From: DRLZ01 sp036478815
Lineage (GTDB): Bacteria; Pseudomonadota; Gammaproteobacteria; Methylococcales; DRLZ01
Direction: 5' to 3'
Length of the DNA stretch: 44,571 bases
Assembly: GCA_036478815.1 (NCBI GenBank)
Contig: JAZGEP010000054.1
Location: 1 to 44,571, forward strand
Position 1 is the first letter of the stretch, and every line of letters starts with the position of its first letter. The translations under genes and the position numbers were made by a program. The notes under the pieces were generated by a model. The model saw nothing but the letters and a program-made list of their open reading frames with translations, did no database searches and was not told the DNA's origin. Shown here piece after piece: positions 17,669-26,566 of this stretch.

Positions 17669-17712
17669 ACAGCAGCTATTGAAGATACATTGCAATAGCT
17701 GCTGTTTTATTT
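17669..17712 (+). terminator. Strong hairpin followed by T-rich tract
   Basis: ACAGCAGCTATTG (17669-17681) pairs perfectly over 13 bp with CAATAGCTGCTGT (17693-17705), with an 11 nt loop, followed by TTTATTT. It could terminate plus-strand transcription. No gene is seen between it and oppD (17713-18021). Confidence 0.55.
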
Positions 17713-18021
17713 GCATACTGATGCAAATCCTACATTCCCCATTTCCTCCATATTCCGTAGATAATGCTTCATACATCGATCATAGCAGTACAGAATAATG
17801 TTTATTCAAGGTAAACAGCATTGCATACGGCACTGTAGGTGCTATAAACGTTAATTTGTTGCTATCTCAGATCAAGATGATATGAATTCAGCTTGCGAAC
17901 TGGATTCTGGTATTGTCGCTTACTCGGCGAATAAAATTGTTTTTTGGCTCAAAGTTGCGCCTCCCTCGTGTGTTTCTTGGGAAATGCGGTTAAAAGATCA
18001 AGCGTTGGCAACCACTGTTTT

Positions 18022-18993
18022 TCAGACTTGTCTGAAATTGTCAACAATATGACAAAAAACCTGCCTGCCATCTTTCAACAAAACCTGTTCTGATTTTGTT
18101 GATTGACACTCTAAAATTCGTTTTGAACATCGTGGTTCAAACGGACATCCACGAGGCAGATCGACTGGATCAGGTGGATCTCCAGGCATGCTGTAAAGCT
18201 GTTGTCCGGTTTTTTTTAGCGTCGGCATGGAAGCCAATAACCCCTGTGTATACGGATGCTTTGGCTGCTGTAATACAGTGCTGACTTGACCATATTCCAT
18301 CACTTGACCGCCATATAACACCATGACTTGGTCGCATAATTCCGCCACTACACCAAAATCATGCGTTATCACCATCAAAGTAATTCCCTGTTGCCGTTGT
18401 AACTGTTTGATCAAACTAAGTATTTGAGCTTGCATGGAGACATCTAGCGCAGTGGTTGGCTCATCTGCTATTAACAATGACGGCTGACACAATAGCGCTG
18501 TCGCAATTAATATTCGTTGTCGCATACCGCCTGAAAATTGATGTGGATAACTGTGAATACGCTGTTCGGCATCACTAATTCCACAGTCTATCAATAACTT
18601 TATTGCGAGTCTGAGTGCCGTTTTGTAATTAATGCGTTTGTGAGTGACAAGCACTTCGGTCATTTGGGTGGCAATTGATAGATAAGGATTTAGTGAACTC
18701 ATTGGATCCTGAAACACCATTGCGATTTGGTTACCATTAATATTCCGACGTTGTGAATTGCTTAGCTCCAGCAGCGATTGTCCCTCAAACAATACTTTGC
18801 CAGATACCCTCGCTTGATCGTCGAGCAAACCCATGATTGCCATTGCTAATTGTGATTTTCCGGATCCTGATTCACCCACAATCCCTAAGGTAGTCCCTTG
18901 TTCGATTGTAAAACTGACTTGATTAACTGCACGCAATCGACCTGAGCGTGTCGTATATTTCACTGACAGATCACTTACATTGAGTACACTCAT
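18022..18993 (-). CDS. oppD: Oligopeptide/dipeptide ABC transporter ATP-binding protein (OppD/DppD type)
   Basis: This is a cytoplasmic ATPase subunit of a peptide importer. The 323 residues carry Walker A GESGSGKS, Q-loop VFQDPMSSLNP, signature FSGGMRQR, Walker B LLIADEPTTALD and H-loop ITHDFG. The C-terminal extension has the OppD/F-type Cys cluster (GCPFEPRC...C...C) that binds an Fe-S cluster in related proteins. It is separated from oppC by 250 bp holding repeat A5. The expected second ATPase, OppF, is not found downstream, so the transporter must borrow one encoded elsewhere or use OppD twice. Confidence 0.92.
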   Translation of the reverse strand: MSVLNVSDLSVKYTTRSGRLRAVNQVSFTIEQGTTLGIVGESGSGKSQLAMAIMGLLDDQARVSGKVLFEGQSLLELSNSQRRNINGNQIAMVFQDPMSSLNPYLSIATQMTEVLVTHKRINYKTALRLAIKLLIDCGISDAEQRIHSYPHQFSGGMRQRILIATALLCQPSLLIADEPTTALDVSMQAQILSLIKQLQRQQGITLMVITHDFGVVAELCDQVMVLYGGQVMEYGQVSTVLQQPKHPYTQGLLASMPTLKKTGQQLYSMPGDPPDPVDLPRGCPFEPRCSKRILECQSTKSEQVLLKDGRQVFCHIVDNFRQV

Positions 18994-19065
18994 TGTCTGT
19001 TATTGCCCTTGCCCAAGAGCAACGACAGCACGATTCCTCGCCTTGCTCTCAATAAAATACACTCA

Positions 19066-19231
19066 CTAGGAGGTTGTCTGGGAATAGAAACCGTAGTGTG
19101 AGAAAACCGTTTTGAGTCCATTTTTTCGATTAAATGAGACAATTATTTGCTGTATTGAACGAATTTAATTGGAAAAAGAGGCCAAAACCCACTTTTTCGC
19201 AGTAGGCTTTCTATTCTCGGGAAGCCTACTG
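19066..19231. repeat. Family A palindromic element, copy A5, inside the opp operon
   Basis: Bounded by CTAGGAGGTTGTCTGGGAAT and ATTCTCGGGAAGCCTACTGG, this is the most diverged full copy. It lies in the oppC-oppD gap. A transcript from oppA would have to pass through this long hairpin, which could lower oppD expression or mark the 3' end of an oppABC message. Confidence 0.88.
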
Positions 19232-19243
19232 GAAATACTGACA

Positions 19244-20110
19244 TTAGGTGCGCGATGAAGATACATCGTACAAATCACGCAGGCCATCGCCGACAACGTT
19301 GAGACATAACACGGTGGTTGACAATAGTAGTGCGGGAATAATTAGCAACCAGGGTGCACGATGCATTTCGCGCATTCCCGCATTGATCAGAGCGCCCCAA
19401 GAGGTGGCTGGCTCTTGCACTCCCAGTCCCAGAAAGCTGATGAAAGATTCGATCAAAATCACTTGTGGAATAGTGAGTGTTGCATACACAACAACAACGC
19501 CGAGCAAATTGGGGATAATGTGACGACGAATAATTGCCCATTCATTCAATCCACAGACCCTGGCTGCCGCGATAAATTCCTGATTCTTGATACTCAAGGT
19601 TTGTCCACGCACAATACGCGCCATATCCAGCCAGTTGACTGCGCCAATTGCCACAAAGATCAGCAGCAAATTACGGCCAAAGACGACCATTAGAAGAATC
19701 ACGAAAAACATGAATGGCATGGCGTATAACACATCAACCAGGCGCATCATCAACGCATCAATACGACCACCAAAATAGCCAGCAACTGCGCCGTAAATTA
19801 CACCAATACCAATGGTTACCAGTGTTGCGACCAATCCGATCATTAGTGAGATTCTACCACCTTCCAACACCCGCACATAGAGATCCCGCCCTAGGGAATC
19901 AGTGCCTAGCCAATGTCCGTTGTTTAAATCAGGCGACGCCAGAATCAGTTCAAAATCTGTGGTGGCAGAGTCATATTGGCTGAATAGTGGGCCTGCAATG
20001 ACCGCAATTGCAATCAATAATAATAGTAATGAACTGATCACTATGGGACGACTGGCAGATAATTGTTGCCAGCCATTATCCCAACGCGATAACTTTGACG
20101 TTGTGCTCAA
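19244..20110 (-). CDS. oppC: Oligopeptide ABC transporter permease OppC
   Basis: Inner-membrane permease of 288 residues with an N-terminal helix (residues 25-45, ending in the typical GPLFSQYD) and five further predicted helices. It shows HWLGTDSLGRDLYVRVLEGGR, the usual OppC/DppC entry motif, and the EAA loop ARVCGLNEWAIIRRHIIPNL that contacts the ATPase. It ends in VGDGLRDLYD, the family's normal C terminus. The start overlaps oppB by 4 bp, so the two are translationally coupled. Confidence 0.94.
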   Translation of the reverse strand: MSTTSKLSRWDNGWQQLSASRPIVISSLLLLLIAIAVIAGPLFSQYDSATTDFELILASPDLNNGHWLGTDSLGRDLYVRVLEGGRISLMIGLVATLVTIGIGVIYGAVAGYFGGRIDALMMRLVDVLYAMPFMFFVILLMVVFGRNLLLIFVAIGAVNWLDMARIVRGQTLSIKNQEFIAAARVCGLNEWAIIRRHIIPNLLGVVVVYATLTIPQVILIESFISFLGLGVQEPATSWGALINAGMREMHRAPWLLIIPALLLSTTVLCLNVVGDGLRDLYDVSSSRT

Positions 20111-21030
20111 TAGTTCACCTTTGGATCCAGCCAGGCATACAATAAATCAACAATCAGATTGGCAAATACAACCAATGCGCCATAAACAACGACAACACCC
20201 AACACCAGAGTATAATCACGATTCATCGCACCTTGTACAAAATAGCGACCAATTCCTGGAATTCCAAAAATTTGTTCAACCACTACCGAACCAGTAATAA
20301 TACCGGCGCTGGCTGGTCCAAGATAAGACAATACAGGTAGAAAAGCCGGTTTGAATGCATGACGTAACACAATCAGCCAAGTTGGTAATCCTTTGCCGCG
20401 TGCGGCGCGGATATAAGTGCTGCTTAACACATCGATCATGCTGCCGCGCATCAATCGAGCTATATAAGCTATTTGTGGCAGCGCCAAGGCGATAATTGGT
20501 AACACCAAATCAGAATTGCGACCCACCTCCCAACCACCCGCAGGTAGCCATTTCAAACTAATTGCAAACAGCAGTATCAGTAACGGCGCAATCACAAAGC
20601 CTGGCACAGCAATACCACCAACCGTCAACAGTTGTATTGTATAGTCCAAAAATCGGTTGTGATACAGCGCAGCAAGCATTCCCATGCTACAGCCAATGAC
20701 CAACGCCAACAACATAGCGACTGCGCCCAGCTTAAAAGACACTGGAAAACCTGCGCCTATCAAGTCATTCACTGAATAATCACGATAGCGAAAAGAGGGT
20801 CCTAAATCACCGTGTACAACACTGTTGAGATAGTATAGAAATTGCTCATGTAGCGGGCGATCAAGATGGTATAAGCGATCAAGATTAGCGCGTACTTCAG
20901 GTGCGATTGCTTTCTCGGTATCAAACGGACCGCCTGGAGCGCTGTGAATCAAATAAAAAGCGATAAAAATCATTACCAACAAGGTTGGAATCGCTCCGAG
21001 CAAGCGCTGAAAAGCGTAACGCCATAACAT
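20107..21030 (-). CDS. oppB: Oligopeptide ABC transporter permease OppB
   Basis: The first permease subunit. MLWRYAFQRLLGAIPTLLVM matches the usual OppB N terminus, so I start at 21030 rather than at the upstream TTG (21063), which would add 11 atypical residues. The motifs DRPLHEQFLYYLNSVVHGDLG, ARGKGLPTWLIVLRHAFKPA (EAA loop) and FGIPGIGRYFVQGAMNRDY are typical. It heads the coupled oppB-oppC pair downstream of oppA. Confidence 0.93.
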   Translation of the reverse strand: MLWRYAFQRLLGAIPTLLVMIFIAFYLIHSAPGGPFDTEKAIAPEVRANLDRLYHLDRPLHEQFLYYLNSVVHGDLGPSFRYRDYSVNDLIGAGFPVSFKLGAVAMLLALVIGCSMGMLAALYHNRFLDYTIQLLTVGGIAVPGFVIAPLLILLFAISLKWLPAGGWEVGRNSDLVLPIIALALPQIAYIARLMRGSMIDVLSSTYIRAARGKGLPTWLIVLRHAFKPAFLPVLSYLGPASAGIITGSVVVEQIFGIPGIGRYFVQGAMNRDYTLVLGVVVVYGALVVFANLIVDLLYAWLDPKVNY

Positions 21031-21156
21031 CAGCTGAACACATCTTCTAAACATAACAGGCAATCAAGAATTGTTTGCTGTCTGTTGAATTGAGTCATTG
21101 ATGTATTGAGTCTTTTATTCAAAAACAATTTTCCTGAGCATATTTGAGCGGGGTTT

Positions 21157-22761
21157 TCATTCAATGAATAAATTTTTTGTGTAATGATGATCCATCACAT
21201 TTCCCTCAACACCTTTTATATGCGGTTTAACCAGGCTTTTGCTGACATAAAAAAAGATCGGGATAATTGGAACGTCTTGTAGCAGGATGCGTTCAGCTTG
21301 CTGCAATAACTGTTGTCGCTTGTCGAGATTACTTTCAACAGATGCTGCAGACAACAATTGATCATACTGCGGATTAGCGTAGCCGGTGTTATTCATTGGA
21401 TTCTCTGACTGCAATAACTCGGCGAAACTCCAGGCATCGTTAAAATCAGCAATCCAGCCGCCTCTGATGACCTGAGTTTGATCAGTTTGTTTGCGATGAT
21501 CAAGAAAGACTTTCCACTCTTCGTTAATCAATTCAGTTTCAATACCAAGCGATTCCTTCCACATTGCTGCAATGGCAAGCGCGATACGTTTGTGATTTTC
21601 GCTGGTATTGTATAACAGTTCCAGTTTCAGAGGTTTTTCAGCTGAATAACCGGCCTGCGCATATAACTGCTTAGCTTTAACCAGTCGTTGCTGCTTTGTC
21701 CAGCTAAAATCGGATGTTGGTTGGGCTTGATAATGCATGATCCCAGTTGGAACCCAGCTGTAAGCAGGCAGTTCTCCAGCTGCTGTAATTTTTTGCACAA
21801 TCGTGTCGCGATCAATCGCCAACCATAATGCTCGACGCAATCCAGGCTGATTTTTGAATGGTGGCCGAGTCACATTCAGGCCATAGTAATAGGTGCCCAA
21901 ATACGGCGAAATTTTCAATTGATCACCAAATTTGTTTCGCACCCAATCGACTTGACCAACAGGAATTGATTCCGTCCAATCAATCTCATCAGCCCAAAAA
22001 CGTTGCAATTCTTGTGAAGCATCGTCTATTGCGTAATAAATTACTCGATCAATACGAGTATGCTGTGCATCCCAGTATTGTGAGTTTTTTTCCAGGGCTA
22101 TATGCGATTGCACCACCCAATCAGCCAACGTGTAGGCGCCATTTGAAACCAACCTGTCTGGTCGCGAGAAATGACCTTGCCAAGCTTCCACTGTTGCCTG
22201 ATGCACAGGATATGTTGTGGAATGAGTCAGCAGGCTAAGAAAATACGGCGTTGCTGCTTTCAGTGTAATCTGCAACGTATGTTTGTTCAAAGCCTTAACG
22301 CCAAGCGTTTCAACCGCGAGTTTTCCGGCAATAATGGCTTCCACATTAACAATGCTTGAGAGCACTTGTGAATAGCTGGAGCCAGTTGCGGGATCAATAC
22401 TGCGTCTCAGTGAATAAACAAAGTCTTGCGCGGTCAATGGGTCTCCATTTGACCAACGCGCAGTTTTGCGCAAATACAAAGTATAAATCGTTCCATCAGC
22501 ACTGATCTTCAAGTGATGTGCAACGCCGGGAACCAGTTGTCCATCGGCTCCTTCCGAAATTAAGCCTTCATACAGATCACGCAAAATATTGGAGGCTGGT
22601 ACACCTTCTGCCTTATGCGGATCAAGAGTCTGTGGTTCTGGGCCATTACCTTTGCGCAAAACAGCAATATTGCTGGTAGTGTCTGATTTAGCCGACTGAT
22701 CACAGGCAACCAGAAAAAATATATTCACCAGAAACAGCAATCGAATCATTTGCTTAATCAT
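21157..22761 (-). CDS. oppA: Oligopeptide ABC transporter substrate-binding lipoprotein OppA
   Basis: The 534-residue product is a family 5 extracytoplasmic peptide-binding protein. It has a lipoprotein signal ending FFLVAC, with Cys20 as the acylation site. Typical blocks are GPEPQTLDPHKAEGVPASNI, RKTARWSNGDPLTAQDFVYS (SBP5 signature region), AYTLADWVVQSHIALEKNSQ and a C-terminal DVPIIPIFFYVSKSLVKPHI. A GGGAG ribosome site precedes the ATG. First gene of the opp operon; divergent from fabI, with element H1 in the shared spacer. Confidence 0.95.
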   Translation of the reverse strand: MIKQMIRLLFLVNIFFLVACDQSAKSDTTSNIAVLRKGNGPEPQTLDPHKAEGVPASNILRDLYEGLISEGADGQLVPGVAHHLKISADGTIYTLYLRKTARWSNGDPLTAQDFVYSLRRSIDPATGSSYSQVLSSIVNVEAIIAGKLAVETLGVKALNKHTLQITLKAATPYFLSLLTHSTTYPVHQATVEAWQGHFSRPDRLVSNGAYTLADWVVQSHIALEKNSQYWDAQHTRIDRVIYYAIDDASQELQRFWADEIDWTESIPVGQVDWVRNKFGDQLKISPYLGTYYYGLNVTRPPFKNQPGLRRALWLAIDRDTIVQKITAAGELPAYSWVPTGIMHYQAQPTSDFSWTKQQRLVKAKQLYAQAGYSAEKPLKLELLYNTSENHKRIALAIAAMWKESLGIETELINEEWKVFLDHRKQTDQTQVIRGGWIADFNDAWSFAELLQSENPMNNTGYANPQYDQLLSAASVESNLDKRQQLLQQAERILLQDVPIIPIFFYVSKSLVKPHIKGVEGNVMDHHYTKNLFIE

Positions 22762-22849
22762 GCTCCCATTGTTTCAACACACATCAATTTGATAAAGAGA
22801 CTGGACATCATATCAACTGTTATAGATACTGCTTGGTTTAAATGAAAAT

Positions 22850-23004
22850 ACGTAACGACTCAGCGTACTCTGTAACTGCTCAACTTGTCCTCTATTTTGT
22901 TCAAAAATAAAGCGAAAGCGCACAGTTTACAGATGTCAATGAGCACTTTCCAGACAGCGATTGGACTCAATAGAGGACAAGCTGAGTTGCCTGAGTCGTT
23001 ACGA
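22850..23004. repeat. Family H element, copy H1, directly upstream of fabI
   Basis: Ends CGTAACGACTCAG and CTGAGTCGTTACG are perfect complements over 13 bp. Inner arms CAACTTGTCCTCTATTTTGT and the complementary AATAGAGGACAAGCTGAG pair as well. The interior carries AAAGCGAAAGCGCACAGTTT and AATGAGCACTTTCCAGACAG. It ends 28 bp before the fabI ATG, so either the fabI promoter is inside or above it, or fabI mRNA starts with this hairpin. Confidence 0.92.
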
Positions 23005-23032
23005 AAATACTATCACTTAAGGAGAATAATTC

Positions 23033-23812
23033 ATGGGGATGATGGACGGAAAGAAAGTCCTGATCGTTGGCGTTGCCAGTAATCGTTCTATTGCCTGGGG
23101 CATTGCCAATGCCATGCACCGTGAAGGTGCTGAACTGGCTTTTAGCTATCAAAATGAGAAATTACAAAGTCGTGTGGAGAAGCTGGCGGCACAATGTAAT
23201 TCTGCACCGACAATGGAATGTGATGTCAGTAGTGACAGCAATATCGAAAAAACCTTCAGTGAGTTAGGCACACATTGGGATGGCCTGGATTGCATTGTCC
23301 ACTCAGTTGCATTTGCTCCACGTGACGCCCTGGAAGGCAATTACGTTGATGCTGTCACACGCGAGAACTTCGGGATTGCCCATGAGGTCAGCTCATACAG
23401 TTTTGCAGCACTTGCAAAATATGGACGCAAAATGATGGAAGGGCGAAATGGATCGCTGTTGACGTTGACTTATCTAGGTGCACAGCGGGTTATTCCTAAT
23501 TACAATGTAATGGGTGTTGCCAAAGCCAGTCTGGAAGCCAATGTACGCTATATGGCAGGGTCACTCGGCCCCGAAGGTACACGGGTCAATGCAATTTCAG
23601 CAGGACCTATCAGAACGTTGGCAGCCGCAGGGATTAACAACTTTCGGGAAATGCTCAGCAAGGGCGCGGATGCCGCACCATTGCGCAGAAATGTAACAAT
23701 TGACGAGGTTGGCAATGTTGGTGCTTTTTTGTGCTCAGATCTGGCATCAGGCATTACCGGCGAAATCACCTACGTTGATGCTGGATATAATATTACCGGG
23801 TTATCAATGTAG
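23033..23812 (+). CDS. fabI: Enoyl-[acyl-carrier-protein] reductase (NADH) FabI
   Basis: FabI performs the last reduction of each fatty-acid elongation cycle. The 259 residues align along the whole length with E. coli FabI. The nucleotide-binding start GVASNRSIAWGIA is present, as is the catalytic Y-x6-K pattern IPNYNVMGVAK with Tyr147, Tyr157 and Lys164. The segment RVNAISAGPIRTLAAAGI is the substrate-flap region. AAGGAG sits 8 bp before the ATG. Convergent with ppiD. Confidence 0.97.
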   Translation: MGMMDGKKVLIVGVASNRSIAWGIANAMHREGAELAFSYQNEKLQSRVEKLAAQCNSAPTMECDVSSDSNIEKTFSELGTHWDGLDCIVHSVAFAPRDALEGNYVDAVTRENFGIAHEVSSYSFAALAKYGRKMMEGRNGSLLTLTYLGAQRVIPNYNVMGVAKASLEANVRYMAGSLGPEGTRVNAISAGPIRTLAAAGINNFREMLSKGADAAPLRRNVTIDEVGNVGAFLCSDLASGITGEITYVDAGYNITGLSM

Positions 23813-23820
23813 CCTCATGA

Positions 23821-23847
23821 GGGAAGCACTTATCCTAAGTGCTTCCC
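23821..23847. terminator. Perfect 12-bp stem between convergent fabI and ppiD
   Basis: GGGAAGCACTTA-TCC-TAAGTGCTTCCC lies 8 bp after the fabI stop and 26 bp from the ppiD stop. There is no T tract on either side, so it may be a processing or attenuating hairpin rather than a classical intrinsic terminator. Confidence 0.6.
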
Positions 23848-23873
23848 ATTACGCTGAGTTAGCTTAGACTGTA

Positions 23874-25742
23874 TTATTGCAAATCACCTTGTATTGACAC
23901 ATCGCTTGCTTGCTCTAATTGACTGATTAATGCTGTGTATTCTATTGAATTACGACTTTTCACCAATCTTGCCTTGGACTCTGCACGTTCATCATCAGTA
24001 ACAGTATCAGCATTACCGTCTTTGACTGACTTAATCATAATAACCACTTGACCTTGTGCGCCTAGGTCAATCTTCTCAATAGTTGGCTTATCAGTTGGTT
24101 TGGCTGTTGAGAAAATGCCTTGCTTGATTTGCCACGGAATTTTGGTATCGTTACGTGCAACAAAACCCGGGTTTTCTAGTTCCAACCCGCGAGCTTTGGC
24201 AAGTTGATCTAATGACTGGCCTTCATTCAACGCCTTGACTATCCCATCTGCCTTGCTAACGGCTGCTTCATGAGCAGCTTTCTGATTTAAAGCCTGAATT
24301 ACCCCTTGCTTAACCGTCTCTAACGGTTGAATGGTCGCTGGTTGATGTTCTTTAACCCGCACAACAACCACTCGCTCAGAACCCAATTCAATAATTTCAC
24401 TATTATTTCCATCCAGCACATCACTACTGAATGCTATATCGCGCACTGCTTGTTCAGTTGCAATACCAACCCCAATTTGTTGATTAAACAATCCTGTTTC
24501 CTGAATATCTTTGCCAATCGCTTCAGCTGCCATATCCAGGCTCCCTGAATTTTCGTATCTGACCTGATCCAACGTATCCTGTAATTCAAAAAACTTGTTT
24601 TCAGCTTCTTTTCGACGATAATCTTTAGTGAGCTGTACTTTCAACTCTTCAAAGGATTTACTTTTCGCTGATTCAATCGTTGTCACTTGTATGATGTGAT
24701 AACCATATTCGGTTTTAACCGGTTCAGAATTGACTCCTTGTGCCAAGCCAAAAGCCGCATCTTCAAATTCTTTAACCATATCTCCATGACGAATAAAACC
24801 CAAATCGCCACCTTTCTTTTTTGACAATGGATCTTCTGACAACTGTTTTGCAAGATCAGCAAAATTCTCACCTTGAATCAATTTTTGTTGTATGTCCTGA
24901 GCTTTTTTTAACGCACCCGCATCTGAATCATCATTTTTAGTAGAAATCAGAATATGTTTGACTTTACGACGTTCCTCAGTCGTAAAGCTATCTTTTTGCT
25001 CTTCATAATACGTTAGCAAGCCTTCATCTGTTACCTCTTCCTGTGCTGCCAAATCATCCAGATTTAACTCAACATATTGTAAGGAAACCTGTTCAGGAAC
25101 CTGATAGCGATCAGCATGTTCTTTATAATAGGCCTGTATATTCTCATCTGAGTGTTGAATCTGTGTAACCGTTACCGGAATATTAACGTACTCAACTTCT
25201 CGCGATTGATTAAATAATTTGAAATAACCATTGAGTTCTGTCTCAGTGGCAAATCCTGAGTCTAGACTACTCCGTCGCAACTGATCTTTCGCCATTGCCA
25301 AACGGGTTTGTTCAATAAATTGTCGCGATGAAAGGCCTTGACTGTTTAAAGCCAGTGTATAAGTTTTCTTATCAAATTTGCCATCCACCTTAAACACATC
25401 AATATCCTGAATGATTTTCTTGACCGCCTGATCGCCAACCTCAAGGTTAACATCATCAACGGTATCACCAAGCACAGTATCTGACACCAATTGTCGTATT
25501 GCTTCTTTACGCAGGACACTTTCATCCAGGGCAGCATACTGTGGATTCGATTGTTTGAGTCGTAAATAGGCCCGGTTAACGTCTTTTTGATAAAATTTGG
25601 TGCTCCCCACAGTTGCAACGGGGATTTCTTCCCCGCCATCAACATAACTGGAAATTCCCCACAAGGCAAAAGACATAATAATTAAACCCATGATAAACCA
25701 ACCTAAAAAACCATGGACTTGCTTGCGAATTACTTGCAACAT
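23874..25742 (-). CDS. ppiD: Periplasmic folding chaperone PpiD (SurA/PpiC family, inner-membrane anchored)
   Basis: PpiD assists newly exported proteins at the Sec translocon. The 622 residues begin with a short cytoplasmic tail and one membrane anchor (about 12-32, FLGWFIMGLIIMSFALWGIS). Next come a SurA-like N-terminal helical region (QKDVNRAYLRLKQ, LRKEAIRQLVSDTVL, SRQFIEQTRLAM), one parvulin domain (about 262-360, VKHILIST, FADLAKQLSEDPLSKKKGGD, EYGYHIIQVT) and a C-terminal helical domain. Length matches E. coli PpiD. The usual upstream neighbour hupB is absent; repeats B2 and K lie there instead. Confidence 0.95.
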   Translation of the reverse strand: MLQVIRKQVHGFLGWFIMGLIIMSFALWGISSYVDGGEEIPVATVGSTKFYQKDVNRAYLRLKQSNPQYAALDESVLRKEAIRQLVSDTVLGDTVDDVNLEVGDQAVKKIIQDIDVFKVDGKFDKKTYTLALNSQGLSSRQFIEQTRLAMAKDQLRRSSLDSGFATETELNGYFKLFNQSREVEYVNIPVTVTQIQHSDENIQAYYKEHADRYQVPEQVSLQYVELNLDDLAAQEEVTDEGLLTYYEEQKDSFTTEERRKVKHILISTKNDDSDAGALKKAQDIQQKLIQGENFADLAKQLSEDPLSKKKGGDLGFIRHGDMVKEFEDAAFGLAQGVNSEPVKTEYGYHIIQVTTIESAKSKSFEELKVQLTKDYRRKEAENKFFELQDTLDQVRYENSGSLDMAAEAIGKDIQETGLFNQQIGVGIATEQAVRDIAFSSDVLDGNNSEIIELGSERVVVVRVKEHQPATIQPLETVKQGVIQALNQKAAHEAAVSKADGIVKALNEGQSLDQLAKARGLELENPGFVARNDTKIPWQIKQGIFSTAKPTDKPTIEKIDLGAQGQVVIMIKSVKDGNADTVTDDERAESKARLVKSRNSIEYTALISQLEQASDVSIQGDLQ

Positions 25743-25804
25743 TTATTAACCCATCCCATAAATTCAAAAATCAATACGTACCGGAACACCGGAAACAACG
25801 TTTT

Positions 25805-25970
25805 TAAGAGTGAGGATTTAATAATTTCCCGAAGTTTGGTGCAGCATTTTGATTTCACACGAGTACTCATAAAATGGGCGCATAGCAGGCTACGCAACTG
25901 TTTTATGAGTGCTTCTGTGGGATCAAAAGGCAAGTCAAAATCGGGAAGTTATTAAATTCTCACTCCTTAG
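25805..25970. repeat. Family B palindromic element, copy B2
   Basis: A close copy of B1 over its full length, from AGAGTGAGGATTTAATAATT to TTAAATTCTCACTCCTTAG. The apex GGCGCATAGC-AG-GCTACGCAAC is the shared core. It lies about 60 bp upstream of ppiD and could contain or displace its promoter. Confidence 0.92.
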
Positions 25971-26138
25971 AAACCGAAATTAAATAACTTCTGAAACTGG
26001 CATAAGCCATTTTTTGTCGAATAGTTGTTCCTGCTCAAGCCAGGAGAGCATACAGCGAGCTATACAACTATTTTCAAACACCGAAATAATGCAAAATGAC
26101 AAATCAGTTTTGGGAGTTGTTTAATATAGTCTCCTTAT
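25967..26138. repeat. Palindromic element, family K
   Basis: Left arm TTAGAAACCGAAATTAAATA pairs imperfectly with right arm TTTAATATAGTCTCCTTA; CTTCTGAAACTGG pairs with CAGTTTTGGGAG. The apex is GAGAGCATACAGCGAGCTATACAACT, the shared core. It shares the TTAG at its left end with the right end of B2, so the two elements are fused head to tail. Confidence 0.7.
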
Positions 26139-26566
26139 TATCCTTAAACATGCATACTGGTGACAAGACAATTCCAACAAAAATAATCAGGAAATATTAA
26201 TTGTTTTGTAGCTTACGGCATGGAAAGTTGAGAAATTGAGCATTCAGGCCTAGTCTGTTGATCCATCTTCTTCGCTGCAGCAATTGTTACATTACTCAAG
26301 AATGATAGGATCAAGTCGCGCTATCAAGTGCCAGTCTCCAGAAATTCATCCAGTGATGCTTTTCATTTTAGTCAGTAACTCAACGTTCATTTGCGCTTAT
26401 TTCAATACTGCAATCTCACTTTACTCTTGTACATGAGAGGGCAATCTGAGCAGTTGCAGATTACGCTGAGTTACGTCAATTGTTCAAGTTATTTCAAGCA
26501 CGTTTCACTATGTCTGTAACTTGATTTACTGAAGGATAACCAATTCAATTCATGAATTAACAACCT
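26139..26566. other. Gene-free stretch downstream of tyrS with repeat fragments
   Basis: No gene is supported. Bases 26433-26475 match the right end of family H (GAGAGGGCAATCTGAGCAGT...CTGAGTTACG). Bases 26479-26510 match the right end of family D (TTCAAGTTATTTCAAGCACG). The rest has no recognisable content. Confidence 0.5.
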
